NCBI RefSeq assembly: GCF_014172405.1 | Contig: NZ_WNXC01000005.1 | Span: forward strand, 1-64,000 | Length of the DNA: 64,000 bases | DNA from: Pedobacter gandavensis | GTDB taxonomy: Bacteria; Bacteroidota; Bacteroidia; Sphingobacteriales; Sphingobacteriaceae | Direction: 5' to 3' | Shown: positions 7,536-16,645 of the stretch, in pieces | Layout: each line of letters starts with the position of its first letter | How positions within the stretch are numbered: position 1 is the stretch's first letter | Translations under genes and position numbers: made by a program | The notes under the pieces: generated by a model | What the model was told of the DNA's origin: nothing | Database searches by the model: none | Seen by the model: the letters and a program-made list of their open reading frames with translations, nothing else

Positions 7536-8225
7536 ATGGACGTTTTTGGTGAAGCCTTAAAAGATCAGTTTAGAAAACCGCCTGCAGAAACCCTGTGGGT
7601 ACACAATTCTTATGATGAGCCGGAAGAGATGCCGGTCGACATTTATTTTAGAGATGAAGCAGAAATGCCTGAACTTGAGCTTAAAGCTCTGGAACTCTGC
7701 AAGGGGAAAGTGTTGGATGTAGGTGCAGGTGTGGGCAGTCACGCCCTCGTACTTCAAAACCGCGGCTTCGATGTAACCGGAATGGACATCTCTGCTCCTG
7801 CGGTAGAAATCATGAAGGAACGTGGGTTAAATCAGGCCATCGAAGGCAATATCCTGGTCTATAAAGGTCAAAAATATGACACACTTCTTTTCATGATGAA
7901 CGGAATTGGCCTTACTGGTTCGATTTCCGGGTTAAAATCATTTTTAAAACAGGTCAAAAATTTATTGAACCCTGGTGGACAATTGATCTTCGACAGCTCA
8001 GACCTCTCCTATCTTTACCAGGAAATTCCATTTCCTAGTCATGGGTACTTCGGAGAAGTGAGTTTCAGGTACGAATACAAAGGATTAAAAGGGAATTGGT
8101 TTAAATGGGTGTATGTAGATCAAAGTACCCTGATTGAAATTGCAAAAGCCAGCGGATGGGAACCGGAAATTATCTTCGAAGATGGACAGGATCAGTACCT
8201 CGCTAGACTTTCTCTGAAAGTATAA
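7536..8225 (+). CDS. Class I SAM-dependent methyltransferase
   Basis: Methyltransferase of unknown substrate, 229 residues. The S-adenosylmethionine-binding motif I is VLDVGAGVGSH (residues 59-69) at the end of the first strand, followed by GFDVTGMDIS with the acidic residue that holds the ribose. FMMNGIGLTGS and LNPGGQLIFDSSDL are motifs IV and V-like. The Asn/Gly-rich motif IV (MMNGIG) is typical of small-molecule-type methyltransferases of Bacteroidota. It lies 28 bases after the nuclease gene. A TATCTTTG element just before the ATG suggests its own, possibly leaderless, promoter. It is followed by a bidirectional terminator. Confidence 0.85.
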   Translation: MDVFGEALKDQFRKPPAETLWVHNSYDEPEEMPVDIYFRDEAEMPELELKALELCKGKVLDVGAGVGSHALVLQNRGFDVTGMDISAPAVEIMKERGLNQAIEGNILVYKGQKYDTLLFMMNGIGLTGSISGLKSFLKQVKNLLNPGGQLIFDSSDLSYLYQEIPFPSHGYFGEVSFRYEYKGLKGNWFKWVYVDQSTLIEIAKASGWEPEIIFEDGQDQYLARLSLKV

Positions 8226-8262
8226 TTATAATAATAGTAAAATCAATATTAAAGCAGTATTT

Positions 8263-8309
8263 AAAACACAAAAAGGCCATATCATTTTGATACGGCCTTT
8301 TTGTGTTTT
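8263..8309. terminator. Bidirectional terminator between methyltransferase gene and pepT
   Basis: AAAACACAAAAAGGCC (8263-8278) pairs with GGCCTTTTTGTGTTTT (8294-8309), extended inward by TATC/GATA. The A/T-rich outer stem supplies a T-run on both strands, so it can serve the convergent genes on each side. Confidence 0.85.
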
Positions 8310-8350
8310 ATCGCGTTTAACTCAGCTATACTGCCAAGTAATATATTCGA

Positions 8351-9604
8351 TTAGGCCTTTTCTTCCCAGATCGCTGCGATATTAATAATTGTTTCTACTG
8401 CTTTTTCCATATCCTGAACAGAAGCCCATTCTTGTTTACCATGGAATGCATGTTCTCCGGCAAAGATATTAGGACAAGGTAAACCCATGAAAGAAAGACG
8501 TGAACCATCTGTACCTCCTCTGATACTTTGTCTTTTTGGTTTGATACCAGCTCTTTCGATGGCTTCAATTCCATAAGCGATTACTTGTGGATACTCATCC
8601 AATACCTTTTTCATATTGCGGTATTGTTCTGTGATCTTCAGTTCGTAAGTTGAATTTGGAAAATCTTCAATAATGTTTCTTACTGTTGCGTCCAGCAATT
8701 CGCCATTAGCTTCCAATTGTTCATCATCAAAAGCGCGCAAGATAAAGCGTGCCTCGGCTTGTTCTACACTTCCGCTAATGGTTACCGGATGTATAAACCC
8801 TTCTTTTGCTTCTGTCGATTCTGGAGAAAGGCAATCAGAAGGTAATGAACTGATCACATCTGATAAGATTTTAATGGCACTTTCCATCTTATCCTTTGCA
8901 AACCCAGGATGTGTACTTACCCCTTTGATGGTCAATACAGCTCCATCGGCGGAGAAAGTCTCATCCTCGATAGATCCTAAAGTTTCTCCATCTACGGTAT
9001 AGGCAAACTCAGCGCCTAATTTTTTCAGGTCCGCTTTATCTACACCTCTACCGATTTCCTCATCAGGAGTAAATAAAATTTTTATTGTTCCGTGTTTGAA
9101 AGTTGGATTTTGCATTAAAAAAGATGCCGCTTCCATGATTTCTGCCAAACCAGCTTTATTATCTGCACCGAGCAAAGTTGTCCCACTGGCAGTAAAAATA
9201 TCATTACCGATCTGGTGTTTCAAATCAGGATGCTCCGACATTTTCAATACAATGTTATGGTCATCAGGAAGGACAAGATCCTGTCCCTGGTAATTGGCAT
9301 GAATAATTGGTTTTACATTCGTCCCACTACAGTCTGGAGATGTATCCATATGTGAGCAAAAACAAATCACAGGAACCCTCTTCTCCGTATTTGAAGGGAT
9401 AGTCGCATATACATAACCAAAATCATCAAGATGGGCATCAGTGATTCCCATTTCTAATAATTCCTCCACAAGAACCTTCCCTAAGTTCTTTTGCTTCTCT
9501 GTAGAAGGCACCGTTGGTGACGTTGGGTCTGACTGCGTATCGATCTGCACATATTTAGCAAATCGGTTTTGAAGGGAATTGTTTTTATTTTGATAATTTA
9601 GCAT
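8351..9604 (-). CDS. pepT: Tripeptide aminopeptidase (peptidase T, M20B)
   Basis: Cytoplasmic dizinc exopeptidase that removes the N-terminal residue of tripeptides. With the start at 9604 (MLNYQNKNN) it has 417 residues, normal for PepT. Metal ligands and catalytic residues are visible as His85/Asp87 (SHMDTSPD), Asp148 (LLGADNKAG), Glu182-Glu183 (FTPDEEIGRG), Asp205 (TVDGE) and the C-terminal His in IFAGEHAFHG. The dimerisation lid with GVSTHPGFAK lies between. I reject the longer frame to 9643 because its added 13 residues are hydrophobic, PepT does not carry a signal peptide, and it would overlap the divergent gene. Confidence 0.93.
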   Translation of the reverse strand: MLNYQNKNNSLQNRFAKYVQIDTQSDPTSPTVPSTEKQKNLGKVLVEELLEMGITDAHLDDFGYVYATIPSNTEKRVPVICFCSHMDTSPDCSGTNVKPIIHANYQGQDLVLPDDHNIVLKMSEHPDLKHQIGNDIFTASGTTLLGADNKAGLAEIMEAASFLMQNPTFKHGTIKILFTPDEEIGRGVDKADLKKLGAEFAYTVDGETLGSIEDETFSADGAVLTIKGVSTHPGFAKDKMESAIKILSDVISSLPSDCLSPESTEAKEGFIHPVTISGSVEQAEARFILRAFDDEQLEANGELLDATVRNIIEDFPNSTYELKITEQYRNMKKVLDEYPQVIAYGIEAIERAGIKPKRQSIRGGTDGSRLSFMGLPCPNIFAGEHAFHGKQEWASVQDMEKAVETIINIAAIWEEKA

Positions 9605-9633
9605 AGTCTTAAAAAAAAACAAAGCTAAATAAT

Positions 9634-10335
9634 TTGAAAGCAATTATCACTGGATGCCTGACACTTCTATCTTTTATTACTGCTAAATCTCAGTCCAATT
9701 TCTATAAAATCAGCGTGGGCGGTGGTTTTGGGCTTACTCAATCGTTTACTGATGTCAGAAAACACGACTTTGGTCTCGCAGGTTCTGCTGTGTTGGATTA
9801 TTATTTCACCCCTTTTATCAGTGTTGGGTTAGAAGGTCAAATGGGAGAAATCAATGGTGGGGATGCAAAAAAGGATCCTTATGGCAGACAGTTTATCAAT
9901 TCCTATAAAGCGGTAAACGTAAATGCAAAGCTCGCGCTAGGAGAATTAATTGATTATGACCCTGGGAGTTTTGCAAATAGCATCAAGGGTTTATACTTCG
10001 GTACAGGAATTGGCGCAGTGATGAATTCCGTTACTAATGTGAGAAGAAGTACGTTGGAGCAAGAAAAACCATTTCCTGGTAAAAATGAATCTACTGATAT
10101 GCTGGTTCCAATCAATTTGGGGATTAACTTTTATTTCGCAGATAAATCAGGATATACCCGATATATCCTAAACTTCAATTACCAGAGCAACCTGACTTTA
10201 GGAGAAGGGTTGGACGGTTATGACGACTCTTCCATTAAATTTAAAACTGGTAAGCCTGATGTTTACACTTATTTCTCGGCCGGACTAAGGTACCAATTTG
10301 GCAGCATGGGCCTTTCTTCCAGGACCATATTTTAA
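9634..10335 (+). CDS. Outer-membrane beta-barrel protein, porin-like
   Basis: A secreted 233-residue protein of alternating hydrophobic/polar strands, typical of the OMP_b-brl type found in Bacteroidota. A signal peptide is visible at residues 1-20 (ITGCLTLLSFITAKSQS). Strand-like stretches include FYKISVGGGFGLTQSF, FISVGLEGQMGEI, YILNFNYQSNL and YFSAGLRYQFGS. The start is a TTG at 9634: an in-frame stop lies at 9610-9612, there is no ATG nearby and the signal peptide begins directly after the TTG. It is followed after 11 bases by the M14 peptidase gene. Function beyond an outer-membrane location is unknown. Confidence 0.7.
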   Translation: MKAIITGCLTLLSFITAKSQSNFYKISVGGGFGLTQSFTDVRKHDFGLAGSAVLDYYFTPFISVGLEGQMGEINGGDAKKDPYGRQFINSYKAVNVNAKLALGELIDYDPGSFANSIKGLYFGTGIGAVMNSVTNVRRSTLEQEKPFPGKNESTDMLVPINLGINFYFADKSGYTRYILNFNYQSNLTLGEGLDGYDDSSIKFKTGKPDVYTYFSAGLRYQFGSMGLSSRTIF

Positions 10336-10346
10336 CCTTAACATTC

Positions 10347-12086
10347 ATGAAACGTCTCCTTCCTGCTATATTTCTTTGTGCTGCACTGAATGGCTTTGCC
10401 CAACAAACCCCATTTGAAAAGAGTGGAAAAACCGCAACGGCAACTTATGCTGAAGCCATACAACATTATCGGAACTTGTCAGAAAACTATCCCCAAGCAA
10501 GACTTCTGGATTATGGCATGACTGATTTTGGCAAACCATTGCAATTGCTTGTACTTTCAAAAGATAAAGTGTTTGACCCTGTGCTCCTCAGAAAAAGCAA
10601 TAAGAGAATATTATTGATCAATAATGGGATTCATCCAGGAGAACCAGAAGGCATTGATGCCTGTATGATGTTGGCCAGAGACTTGCTTCAGAAGAAACAA
10701 TTGCCACAAGACGTAGTTATTTGCATCATTCCGATTTACAATATTGATGGAGCCTTTAATCGCAGCGGAACCTCCAGGGCAAATCAAGAAGGACCTGTGG
10801 CCTATGGATTCAGAGGCAATAGTAAAAATTATGACCTGAATCGTGATTTTATAAAAACAGATTCCCGCAATTCCGCAGCTTTTCAACAGATTTTCAATAT
10901 TTGGCAACCAGAAATATTTGTGGACACACATACCAGTAACGGTGCCGACTATTCCTATACCATGACACTCATTCCTACCCAGAAGGATAAGTTGCAGTCC
11001 GAATTATCAAATTACCTAACGGAAACCATGGTTCCCTCTTTATATGATAAAATGAAAATTAAGGGTTATGAAATGACCCCCTATGTGAATTCTGTGGAAG
11101 AAACTCCTGATCAGGGCATCACGGGTTTCCTAGAATCCCCGAGATATTCTACTGGATACACTACCCTGCACAATACCATCGGCTTTATGCCGGAAACACA
11201 TATGCTCAAAGCCTATGATAAAAGAGTGGATGCTACCTACAAGCTTTTGCAAAGCTACATCGACATCGTTCAAAGAGATGCAAAGCTCATTGGGGAAAAT
11301 AAGAAAAAGGCAGATGCAGCCGTTGCTTTACAACAAGAATTCCCTATCATCTGGACACTGGATAAGACAAAGGAAAGTTCAATTGTGTTTAAAGGCTATA
11401 CGGCAAAATATAAACCCAGTGAAGTGAGCGGACTACCTAGGTTATACTATGACAGAGCGGCCCCTTATACCAAAGAGATCAAATACTGGAATACCTTTGC
11501 TCCTTCCCTAACTGTGCAAAAGCCGATCGCCTATATCATTCCTCAAGCCTGGACAAAAGTAATCGAGCTGTTAAAGTTAAATCGGGTAAAAATACAGCAG
11601 CTGGCAAAAGACACAACCATTCCTGTAGAAATGTATCAGATCAGTGATTATAAAACATCAACACGTCCTTATGAAGGTCATTATATCCACAATGCAGTAC
11701 AGATAAATCCTATAAAGCAGGATCTGCTTTTCTATGCGGGAGATTATGTAGTCTATGTGAACCAACCGGTAAACCGCTATATTGTGGAGACCCTGGAACC
11801 ACAAGCAATGGATTCATTTTTCAACTGGAATTTCTTTGATTCCATTCTTGGCATGAAAGAGCATTTTTCTGCGTATGTTTTTGAGGATACCGCAGCGGAA
11901 TTGTTAAAAAATGATCCGACTTTAAAAGCGAAGTTGGAACAGGAAAAACTGGCGAAACCAGAATTATTAAAAAATGCGGAGGCACAACTCGACTTTATCT
12001 ATAAAAATTCCGTTTATTACGAAAAAACTTACCTGCGATACCCTATTGGCAGATTACAGGTAGCACAACAATTAAATTTAAAATAA
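10347..12086 (+). CDS. Secreted M14-family zinc carboxypeptidase
   Basis: Predicted periplasmic or secreted metallopeptidase, 579 residues, with signal peptide (residues 1-19, cleaved near GFAQQ). The zinc-binding HxxE is His96/Glu99 (NGIHPGEPEG), the third ligand His194 (DTHTSNG), the substrate-side arginine stretch is YDLNRDF (residues 161-167) and the catalytic Glu is probably Glu282 (MPETHML). The remaining 290 residues are a C-terminal region typical of the Bacteroidota members and not part of the catalytic fold. It lies between an outer-membrane protein gene and a rhomboid gene (2-base gap), probably one operon. The cleaved substrate is unknown. Confidence 0.87.
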   Translation: MKRLLPAIFLCAALNGFAQQTPFEKSGKTATATYAEAIQHYRNLSENYPQARLLDYGMTDFGKPLQLLVLSKDKVFDPVLLRKSNKRILLINNGIHPGEPEGIDACMMLARDLLQKKQLPQDVVICIIPIYNIDGAFNRSGTSRANQEGPVAYGFRGNSKNYDLNRDFIKTDSRNSAAFQQIFNIWQPEIFVDTHTSNGADYSYTMTLIPTQKDKLQSELSNYLTETMVPSLYDKMKIKGYEMTPYVNSVEETPDQGITGFLESPRYSTGYTTLHNTIGFMPETHMLKAYDKRVDATYKLLQSYIDIVQRDAKLIGENKKKADAAVALQQEFPIIWTLDKTKESSIVFKGYTAKYKPSEVSGLPRLYYDRAAPYTKEIKYWNTFAPSLTVQKPIAYIIPQAWTKVIELLKLNRVKIQQLAKDTTIPVEMYQISDYKTSTRPYEGHYIHNAVQINPIKQDLLFYAGDYVVYVNQPVNRYIVETLEPQAMDSFFNWNFFDSILGMKEHFSAYVFEDTAAELLKNDPTLKAKLEQEKLAKPELLKNAEAQLDFIYKNSVYYEKTYLRYPIGRLQVAQQLNLK

Positions 12087-12088
12087 CA

Positions 12089-12697
12089 ATGGACTACCTT
12101 ACCCAAACCCCCGTTGCCTCAGTCATCTTTCTTTTCACGATCGTTACCAGTATTTATGCTTTTAACGACCCCGGCCTGTTTGGGAAATTTATGTTACACC
12201 CTTATAGTGTATCCAGAAAACACAAGGTATACACGTTAATCACCAGCGGACTAATCCATGCAGATTGGATGCACCTGATCTTTAACATGATGACTTTTTA
12301 CTTCTTTGCCTTCAGATTGGAAGCCATGATTGGTTCCTGGCAATTTGGTTTATTGTACTTTTTAGGACTGATTTTAAGTGATATTCCTTCAGTAATTAAG
12401 CACAAAAACGACATGTGGTACAATAGCCTCGGCGCTTCTGGTGCCATCAGTGCTGTATTGTTCAGTTTTATCTTATTTGACCCCATGTCAAAAATGATCA
12501 TCTTCCCACTACCTATCCCAATCTGGGCATGGTTGTTTGGATTGATCTATTTAGCATATTGCTGGCAGATGGCAAAAAGATCTGGTGACAATATCAACCA
12601 TGATGCCCATTTTTTCGGTGCCTTAACAGGAATGATCGTTACCGTATTACTTGTTCCGGGGATCATTCCTCATTTTATTAGCCGCCTTATTGGGTAG
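12089..12697 (+). CDS. Rhomboid family intramembrane serine protease
   Basis: Polytopic inner-membrane protease of 202 residues with six hydrophobic segments. The catalytic dyad is Ser117 (LGASGAISA) and His174 (HFFGALTG). The HADWMHLIFNMMTFYFF stretch holds the conserved HxxxN elements of helix 2. It starts two bases after the M14 peptidase stop codon. Its last 11 bases overlap the convergent gene at 12687-13655. Substrates of rhomboids in this phylum are mostly unknown. Confidence 0.9.
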   Translation: MDYLTQTPVASVIFLFTIVTSIYAFNDPGLFGKFMLHPYSVSRKHKVYTLITSGLIHADWMHLIFNMMTFYFFAFRLEAMIGSWQFGLLYFLGLILSDIPSVIKHKNDMWYNSLGASGAISAVLFSFILFDPMSKMIIFPLPIPIWAWLFGLIYLAYCWQMAKRSGDNINHDAHFFGALTGMIVTVLLVPGIIPHFISRLIG

Positions 12698-13655
12698 CAG
12701 GCAAACAAGCCGGTTCAAAATAACTGATCGGTTTTGTTGGGTCTTTAATAATTTCAAATAACGTATGTCCCCATGGTTTCCAGAAATCCTGTAATACCTG
12801 GGCATACGTTTTATGTTGCCAATGATCAAACAGGGCTTTATTCATTGTCCCTCTCAATGGCATCGCATCAATATAAATCGTTCCTTCTACCGGCATTACC
12901 GTGTACTCCGGCAATCTGTTGAACAGATATGCGGAATAATAAAAACGTGCACAAAGTTCTTCAAATTGTTGTGGAGAAAGAGGAGTAGTACCAATCTGCG
13001 TTAAAATCTCCTGATGAAACTTCTTATTCGTTCCATTATCTTGAAGGCAGGCGATAATTCCAAAATCCTTTAATTTCAAAGAGAAGGTCATGGTATTAAT
13101 CTCATCTCTAAAACTAAAGCTTGTGTCTTGTTCTGCTAAAGGGACTACGATGATAGACCAAGGCGTAAAATCTTCATATACTACTGGTCTATAAATGCTT
13201 TGAAGCATAGTATTCAGATTTCCGAATTTATGCATCAATCCTTGTGACATATTCACGCCATCTGCGCTGATCTGCTGTAAACGAACTGCGGCATTCATTT
13301 CAATATAAATCAAGCTGTACATAAACTTACCGATCCACTTAAACAATTCGTCTTCAGGCAAAGCGGAAACCGCAGCATACCCCTCAGAGAAAGCAGTCGC
13401 AATTTTATCTTCCAAAGGTTGAATAAACTGGTTGTTTACTTCTGCACTACAAGGCACCTTTAAGGTATTGTAAGCACGTACACTCTCATCTAGCAGTTTA
13501 ATTTGCTCTTCTCCAGAAAAATTGGCGACCTTCAATAGCCAGTCAGGCAATACATTGATTTCCTCCACTGGAGCATTAAAGGTGTCACCACTTAAGAAGC
13601 AGTTTTTATATTTAAAATCGAAGTTTTTAAATGGCTGATATATCGTGCTATTCAT
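12687..13655 (-). CDS. Conserved hypothetical cytoplasmic protein
   Basis: I do not recognise a domain. The 322-residue product has no signal peptide or membrane segment and is moderately acidic. It contains tryptophan- and aromatic-rich stretches such as DFWKPWGHTLFEI near the C-terminus and DFTPWSIIVVPLAEQD in the middle. It looks like a complete globular protein. It is convergent with the rhomboid gene (11-base overlap of the 3' ends) and divergent from the dipeptide epimerase gene. No function can be inferred from context. Confidence 0.75.
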   Translation of the reverse strand: MNSTIYQPFKNFDFKYKNCFLSGDTFNAPVEEINVLPDWLLKVANFSGEEQIKLLDESVRAYNTLKVPCSAEVNNQFIQPLEDKIATAFSEGYAAVSALPEDELFKWIGKFMYSLIYIEMNAAVRLQQISADGVNMSQGLMHKFGNLNTMLQSIYRPVVYEDFTPWSIIVVPLAEQDTSFSFRDEINTMTFSLKLKDFGIIACLQDNGTNKKFHQEILTQIGTTPLSPQQFEELCARFYYSAYLFNRLPEYTVMPVEGTIYIDAMPLRGTMNKALFDHWQHKTYAQVLQDFWKPWGHTLFEIIKDPTKPISYFEPACLPATQ

Positions 13656-13709
13656 ACTGGGTACAATATTAAGTATATTATTTTTACATTCGTTGCAGCG
13701 CTGATTTTT

Positions 13710-13717
13710 TAACTTTG
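13710..13717 (+). promoter_or_regulatory. TAACTTTG element before the dipeptide epimerase gene
   Basis: TAACTTTG fits the -7 consensus TAnnTTTG. It ends 22 bases before the ATG at 13739, which supports that start and excludes the TTG at 13715 that lies inside the element. The upstream -33 half is not well matched. Confidence 0.4.
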
Positions 13718-13738
13718 ATATTACTAATTACCCCATTT

Positions 13739-14785
13739 ATGTCCATACAGGTCGCCTATACATCCTACAACCTTGAGTTAAAACATCCTTTTACTATTGC
13801 TAAATTTTCGAGAACCAGTACGCCTGTGATACTCTTAAAACTTGGACATGATAATCAGGTTGGATATGGGGAAGCCTCTATGGTTCCTTATCTGGGCGAG
13901 AGTATAGCAACGGCGACTACTTTTTTAAAAAAGGTAGACTGGAATCGCTTTTCATTTCCCTTCAACTTTGAGGAAATCAGTGCCTATTTAGACCATATTG
14001 ACACGGGTAATACCGCTATAAAAGCAGCCATTGACATCGCATTAAATGACTTAAACGGAAAGCTTTTAGAGAAGCCATGTTATGAAATTTATGGTGCCGA
14101 CCCAACAAAAATGCCCCTTGCTTCTTATACCATTGGTATCGATGAACCAGATGTGATCAGGGAAAAAGTATTGGATGCTAAAAAATTTAGCATTCTAAAA
14201 GTAAAGTTAGGTCGAGACAATGATAAAGAGCTGATCCAAACCATACGCAGCTTAACGGATGTACCCTTATACATCGATGCCAATCAGGGCTGGAATAACA
14301 AAAAACAAGCTATTGACATGATTTACTGGCTACATGACCAAGGTGCTGTACTCATTGAGCAGCCGATGGACAAGTCAGACTTAGATGGTAATGCCTGGTT
14401 AACTGGAAGGAGTCCTATTCCTATTCTGGCGGATGAAGCTGTACAGCGGCTAAGTGATATGGATGCCTTGAGAGGCGCCTATCATGGCATAAACGTAAAA
14501 CTAATGAAAAGTGCAGGAATGTATGAGGCTGCTCTGATGATCAAAAAGGCACGCTCTTTTGGCATGAAGGTATTGATTGGCTGCATGAGTGAAACCTCTT
14601 GTGCAACACAGGCTGGAATGTCCCTTGCTCCCTTATGTGACTGGGCTGATTTGGATGGTCCCTGGTTAACCAGGAACAATCCTTTTGATGCCCCGCAAAT
14701 TGTTGCGGGGAGATATCAGTTAAAAAATTTAGCTGGATTAGGTCTAGAAGGAATTAGCCCTTCAATTCAGCTTCCTTTTTCTTAA
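13739..14785 (+). CDS. Dipeptide epimerase (L-Ala-D/L-Glu epimerase type, enolase superfamily)
   Basis: Enolase-superfamily enzyme of the muconate-lactonising subgroup, predicted to epimerise dipeptides such as L-Ala-D-Glu from peptidoglycan turnover. With the start at 13739 it has 348 residues. Catalytic Lys154/Lys156 lie in LKVKLG, the metal ligands are Asp180 (YIDANQGW), Glu207 (IEQPMD) and Asp232 (ADEAV), and Lys254 (NVKLMKSAG) is the second acid/base. GCMSETSCATQAG follows. Exact dipeptide specificity cannot be read from the sequence. Its 3' end overlaps by 32 bases the convergent small membrane-protein gene. Confidence 0.88.
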   Translation: MSIQVAYTSYNLELKHPFTIAKFSRTSTPVILLKLGHDNQVGYGEASMVPYLGESIATATTFLKKVDWNRFSFPFNFEEISAYLDHIDTGNTAIKAAIDIALNDLNGKLLEKPCYEIYGADPTKMPLASYTIGIDEPDVIREKVLDAKKFSILKVKLGRDNDKELIQTIRSLTDVPLYIDANQGWNNKKQAIDMIYWLHDQGAVLIEQPMDKSDLDGNAWLTGRSPIPILADEAVQRLSDMDALRGAYHGINVKLMKSAGMYEAALMIKKARSFGMKVLIGCMSETSCATQAGMSLAPLCDWADLDGPWLTRNNPFDAPQIVAGRYQLKNLAGLGLEGISPSIQLPFS

Positions 14786-14960
14786 GTGTAGCGCGCATCT
14801 CTTTCATTAGTTGCAGCTTTACATAAAGGAAAAAAATACCCGTAGCCACAAAAAGGGCCATGGCCAGGTATTGTTTATTGTTGAAACCCCAGGTTCCACC
14901 AAAGATGGAAATGATAAGACCCAGGTTGTAAAATACGTTTAATGCTATTTTCTTTCCCAT
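14754..14960 (-). CDS. Small two-helix membrane protein
   Basis: A 68-residue protein with two hydrophobic helices (about residues 8-25 and 31-47) and a basic, charged C-terminal helix (KEMRATLKKKEAELKG). It resembles small uncharacterised membrane proteins of Sphingobacteriaceae, but I cannot assign a function. It lies three bases downstream of the rhodanese gene, so the two probably share a transcript. Its last 32 bases overlap the convergent epimerase gene. Confidence 0.65.
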   Translation of the reverse strand: MGKKIALNVFYNLGLIISIFGGTWGFNNKQYLAMALFVATGIFFLYVKLQLMKEMRATLKKKEAELKG

Positions 14961-14963
14961 GAT

Positions 14964-15284
14964 TTAGTAAACAGGCATGCTAGGATCGAAGGCTTCTTTC
15001 CAAGCAACGATACCACCTTTAAGGTTATATAAATTGGTTAATCCATTCATTGCTTCTAACTGCATCACTGCAGCTGCACTTCTTTTACCACTTCTGCATT
15101 GAATGATTACTGGTTTATCTGTAGCAATCTGATCTGCTTCAATTAAGATACCACCTAAAGGGATGTTCAAACCACCAAGATTCGAGGCTTCATATTCGAA
15201 AGTTTCCCTCACATCAATCAATTGGAAGTCTTCTTTATTGTCGATCTTTTCTTTTAGTTCCTGAACGGTTATTTCCTTTATCAT
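14964..15284 (-). CDS. Single-domain rhodanese-like sulfurtransferase
   Basis: Predicted thiosulfate or persulfide sulfurtransferase, 106 residues from the start at 15284 (MIKEITVQEL). The active-site loop is CRSGKRS with catalytic Cys63. LIDVRETFEYE and GGIVAWKE are the other conserved stretches. There is no signal peptide, so it is cytoplasmic. I prefer the second Met since the six-residue extension (MKKAKN) is not part of the fold. A TATCTTTG sequence (minus strand, 15307 to 15300) lies 16 bases upstream and may be its -7 element. Confidence 0.9.
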   Translation of the reverse strand: MIKEITVQELKEKIDNKEDFQLIDVRETFEYEASNLGGLNIPLGGILIEADQIATDKPVIIQCRSGKRSAAAVMQLEAMNGLTNLYNLKGGIVAWKEAFDPSMPVY

Positions 15285-15451
15285 ATTTTTAGCTTTTTTC
15301 AAAGATAAGCAATGATCAAAATATTAAGGGCAAAAAAACCACAAAATCACATTTAGATGAAGATAATGGGATCATTTCGAGCAAATTACTGTAACAACTA
15401 GGTGAGCTAGGCGTTTAATAGACGGTCTTTAGTAACTTTGTATTTTACATC

Positions 15452-16549
15452 ATGAATTCTATATCTCGTTTCTTCTGGTTTTGCTCGGGGGCGCATATTT
15501 CCACACTCGAGAAACACCCCACTGAACACAATAAATACCTGGGAATAGGCGCAACCATTTTCTTTACAGGTCTTTTTGCCGCACTATCTGGTGGCTATGC
15601 CATGTATTTCGTTTTTAAAGGAGATGCAGCCGCCGTACTTTTTGCGGTATTTTTTGGCTTAATCTGGGGACTGGCAATTTTTAATATGGACCGTTACATT
15701 GTAGCGAGTATCAATAAGAGTGCAAGTACCAATAAGCAAATCTTACAAGCAACACCAAGGATTTTACTGGCCATTATGATTGGACTGGTGATTTCCCGTC
15801 CTTTAGAATTGAAAATATTTGATAAAGAAATTAAAGAGCGGTTAAAAGTCAGTTACCTGAATAACCAGCGCTCCAAGATCGACACCTTAAATGCTTCTTT
15901 TGGGAATAAGTATAAGATCGAAATTGGAAAGCTTAATGAAGCCAAAGCGGAGCGCGATTCTTTATCCAACGCCATTAAGGAAGATCGTCAAAAGTTAAAC
16001 TTTGAAATCTTTGGTAATAAAACATTGGAAACTTCCGGGGTAATGGGGTATGGTCCTTATGCGAAAAGGAAAGAAGCGGAGTTGAAACAAAGAGAGCAAA
16101 ATTTGGACACGCTAACCGCGGATGTCCGGGCATTGGAAAAATTCGTTGACGGAAGAAAACAATTTGATGGACTGATGACGGAGAAACTTTATACTGGAAA
16201 GCAGTTAGACAGCCTAAGTAATATTGCCGGCTTTGCAGATAGGAACTGGGCATTGGGCCAATTGAGCTTCAATACCGATGGCACCAGAGATGTGAATACT
16301 TCTCTTGCAGTCACTTTCATTGGCCTTCTTTTTATCTTCTTTGAATGCCTTCCTGTATTTGTGAAGCTGATGAGCGATCGCGGCCCTTACGACCATTCAA
16401 TAAAAAACCTGGAGGCTGTACAAGTTTACGCTTCTGATCGGGATAAAGATTATGAAATTGCCGTCATGGATGGCATACAGGAGACGCGGATCGAGACCGA
16501 AATCGAACGTAGAAAAAGGCAATTACTTCATCCTTCACAGGAAGAATAA
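15452..16549 (+). CDS. DUF4407 domain membrane protein
   Basis: Integral membrane protein of the DUF4407 family, 365 residues. Two hydrophobic segments lie at about residues 31-55 and 59-80, a third near 105-118 and a fourth at about 281-302. Between the third and fourth lies a long charged region with coiled-coil character (about residues 125-260, rich in Lys/Glu). NMDRYIVASINKS after the second helix is typical of the family. Function is unknown. TAACTTTG at 15433-15440 may be the -7 element, giving a very short leader. Confidence 0.85.
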   Translation: MNSISRFFWFCSGAHISTLEKHPTEHNKYLGIGATIFFTGLFAALSGGYAMYFVFKGDAAAVLFAVFFGLIWGLAIFNMDRYIVASINKSASTNKQILQATPRILLAIMIGLVISRPLELKIFDKEIKERLKVSYLNNQRSKIDTLNASFGNKYKIEIGKLNEAKAERDSLSNAIKEDRQKLNFEIFGNKTLETSGVMGYGPYAKRKEAELKQREQNLDTLTADVRALEKFVDGRKQFDGLMTEKLYTGKQLDSLSNIAGFADRNWALGQLSFNTDGTRDVNTSLAVTFIGLLFIFFECLPVFVKLMSDRGPYDHSIKNLEAVQVYASDRDKDYEIAVMDGIQETRIETEIERRKRQLLHPSQEE

Positions 16550-16645
16550 CATTCTACCTGGCCGCCAACATAATGAATCCTTAAAAATTACTGCCTGAAA
16601 CAGTATAAATCATCAACGCTAACCCATAAAAAAACAATTATTCTG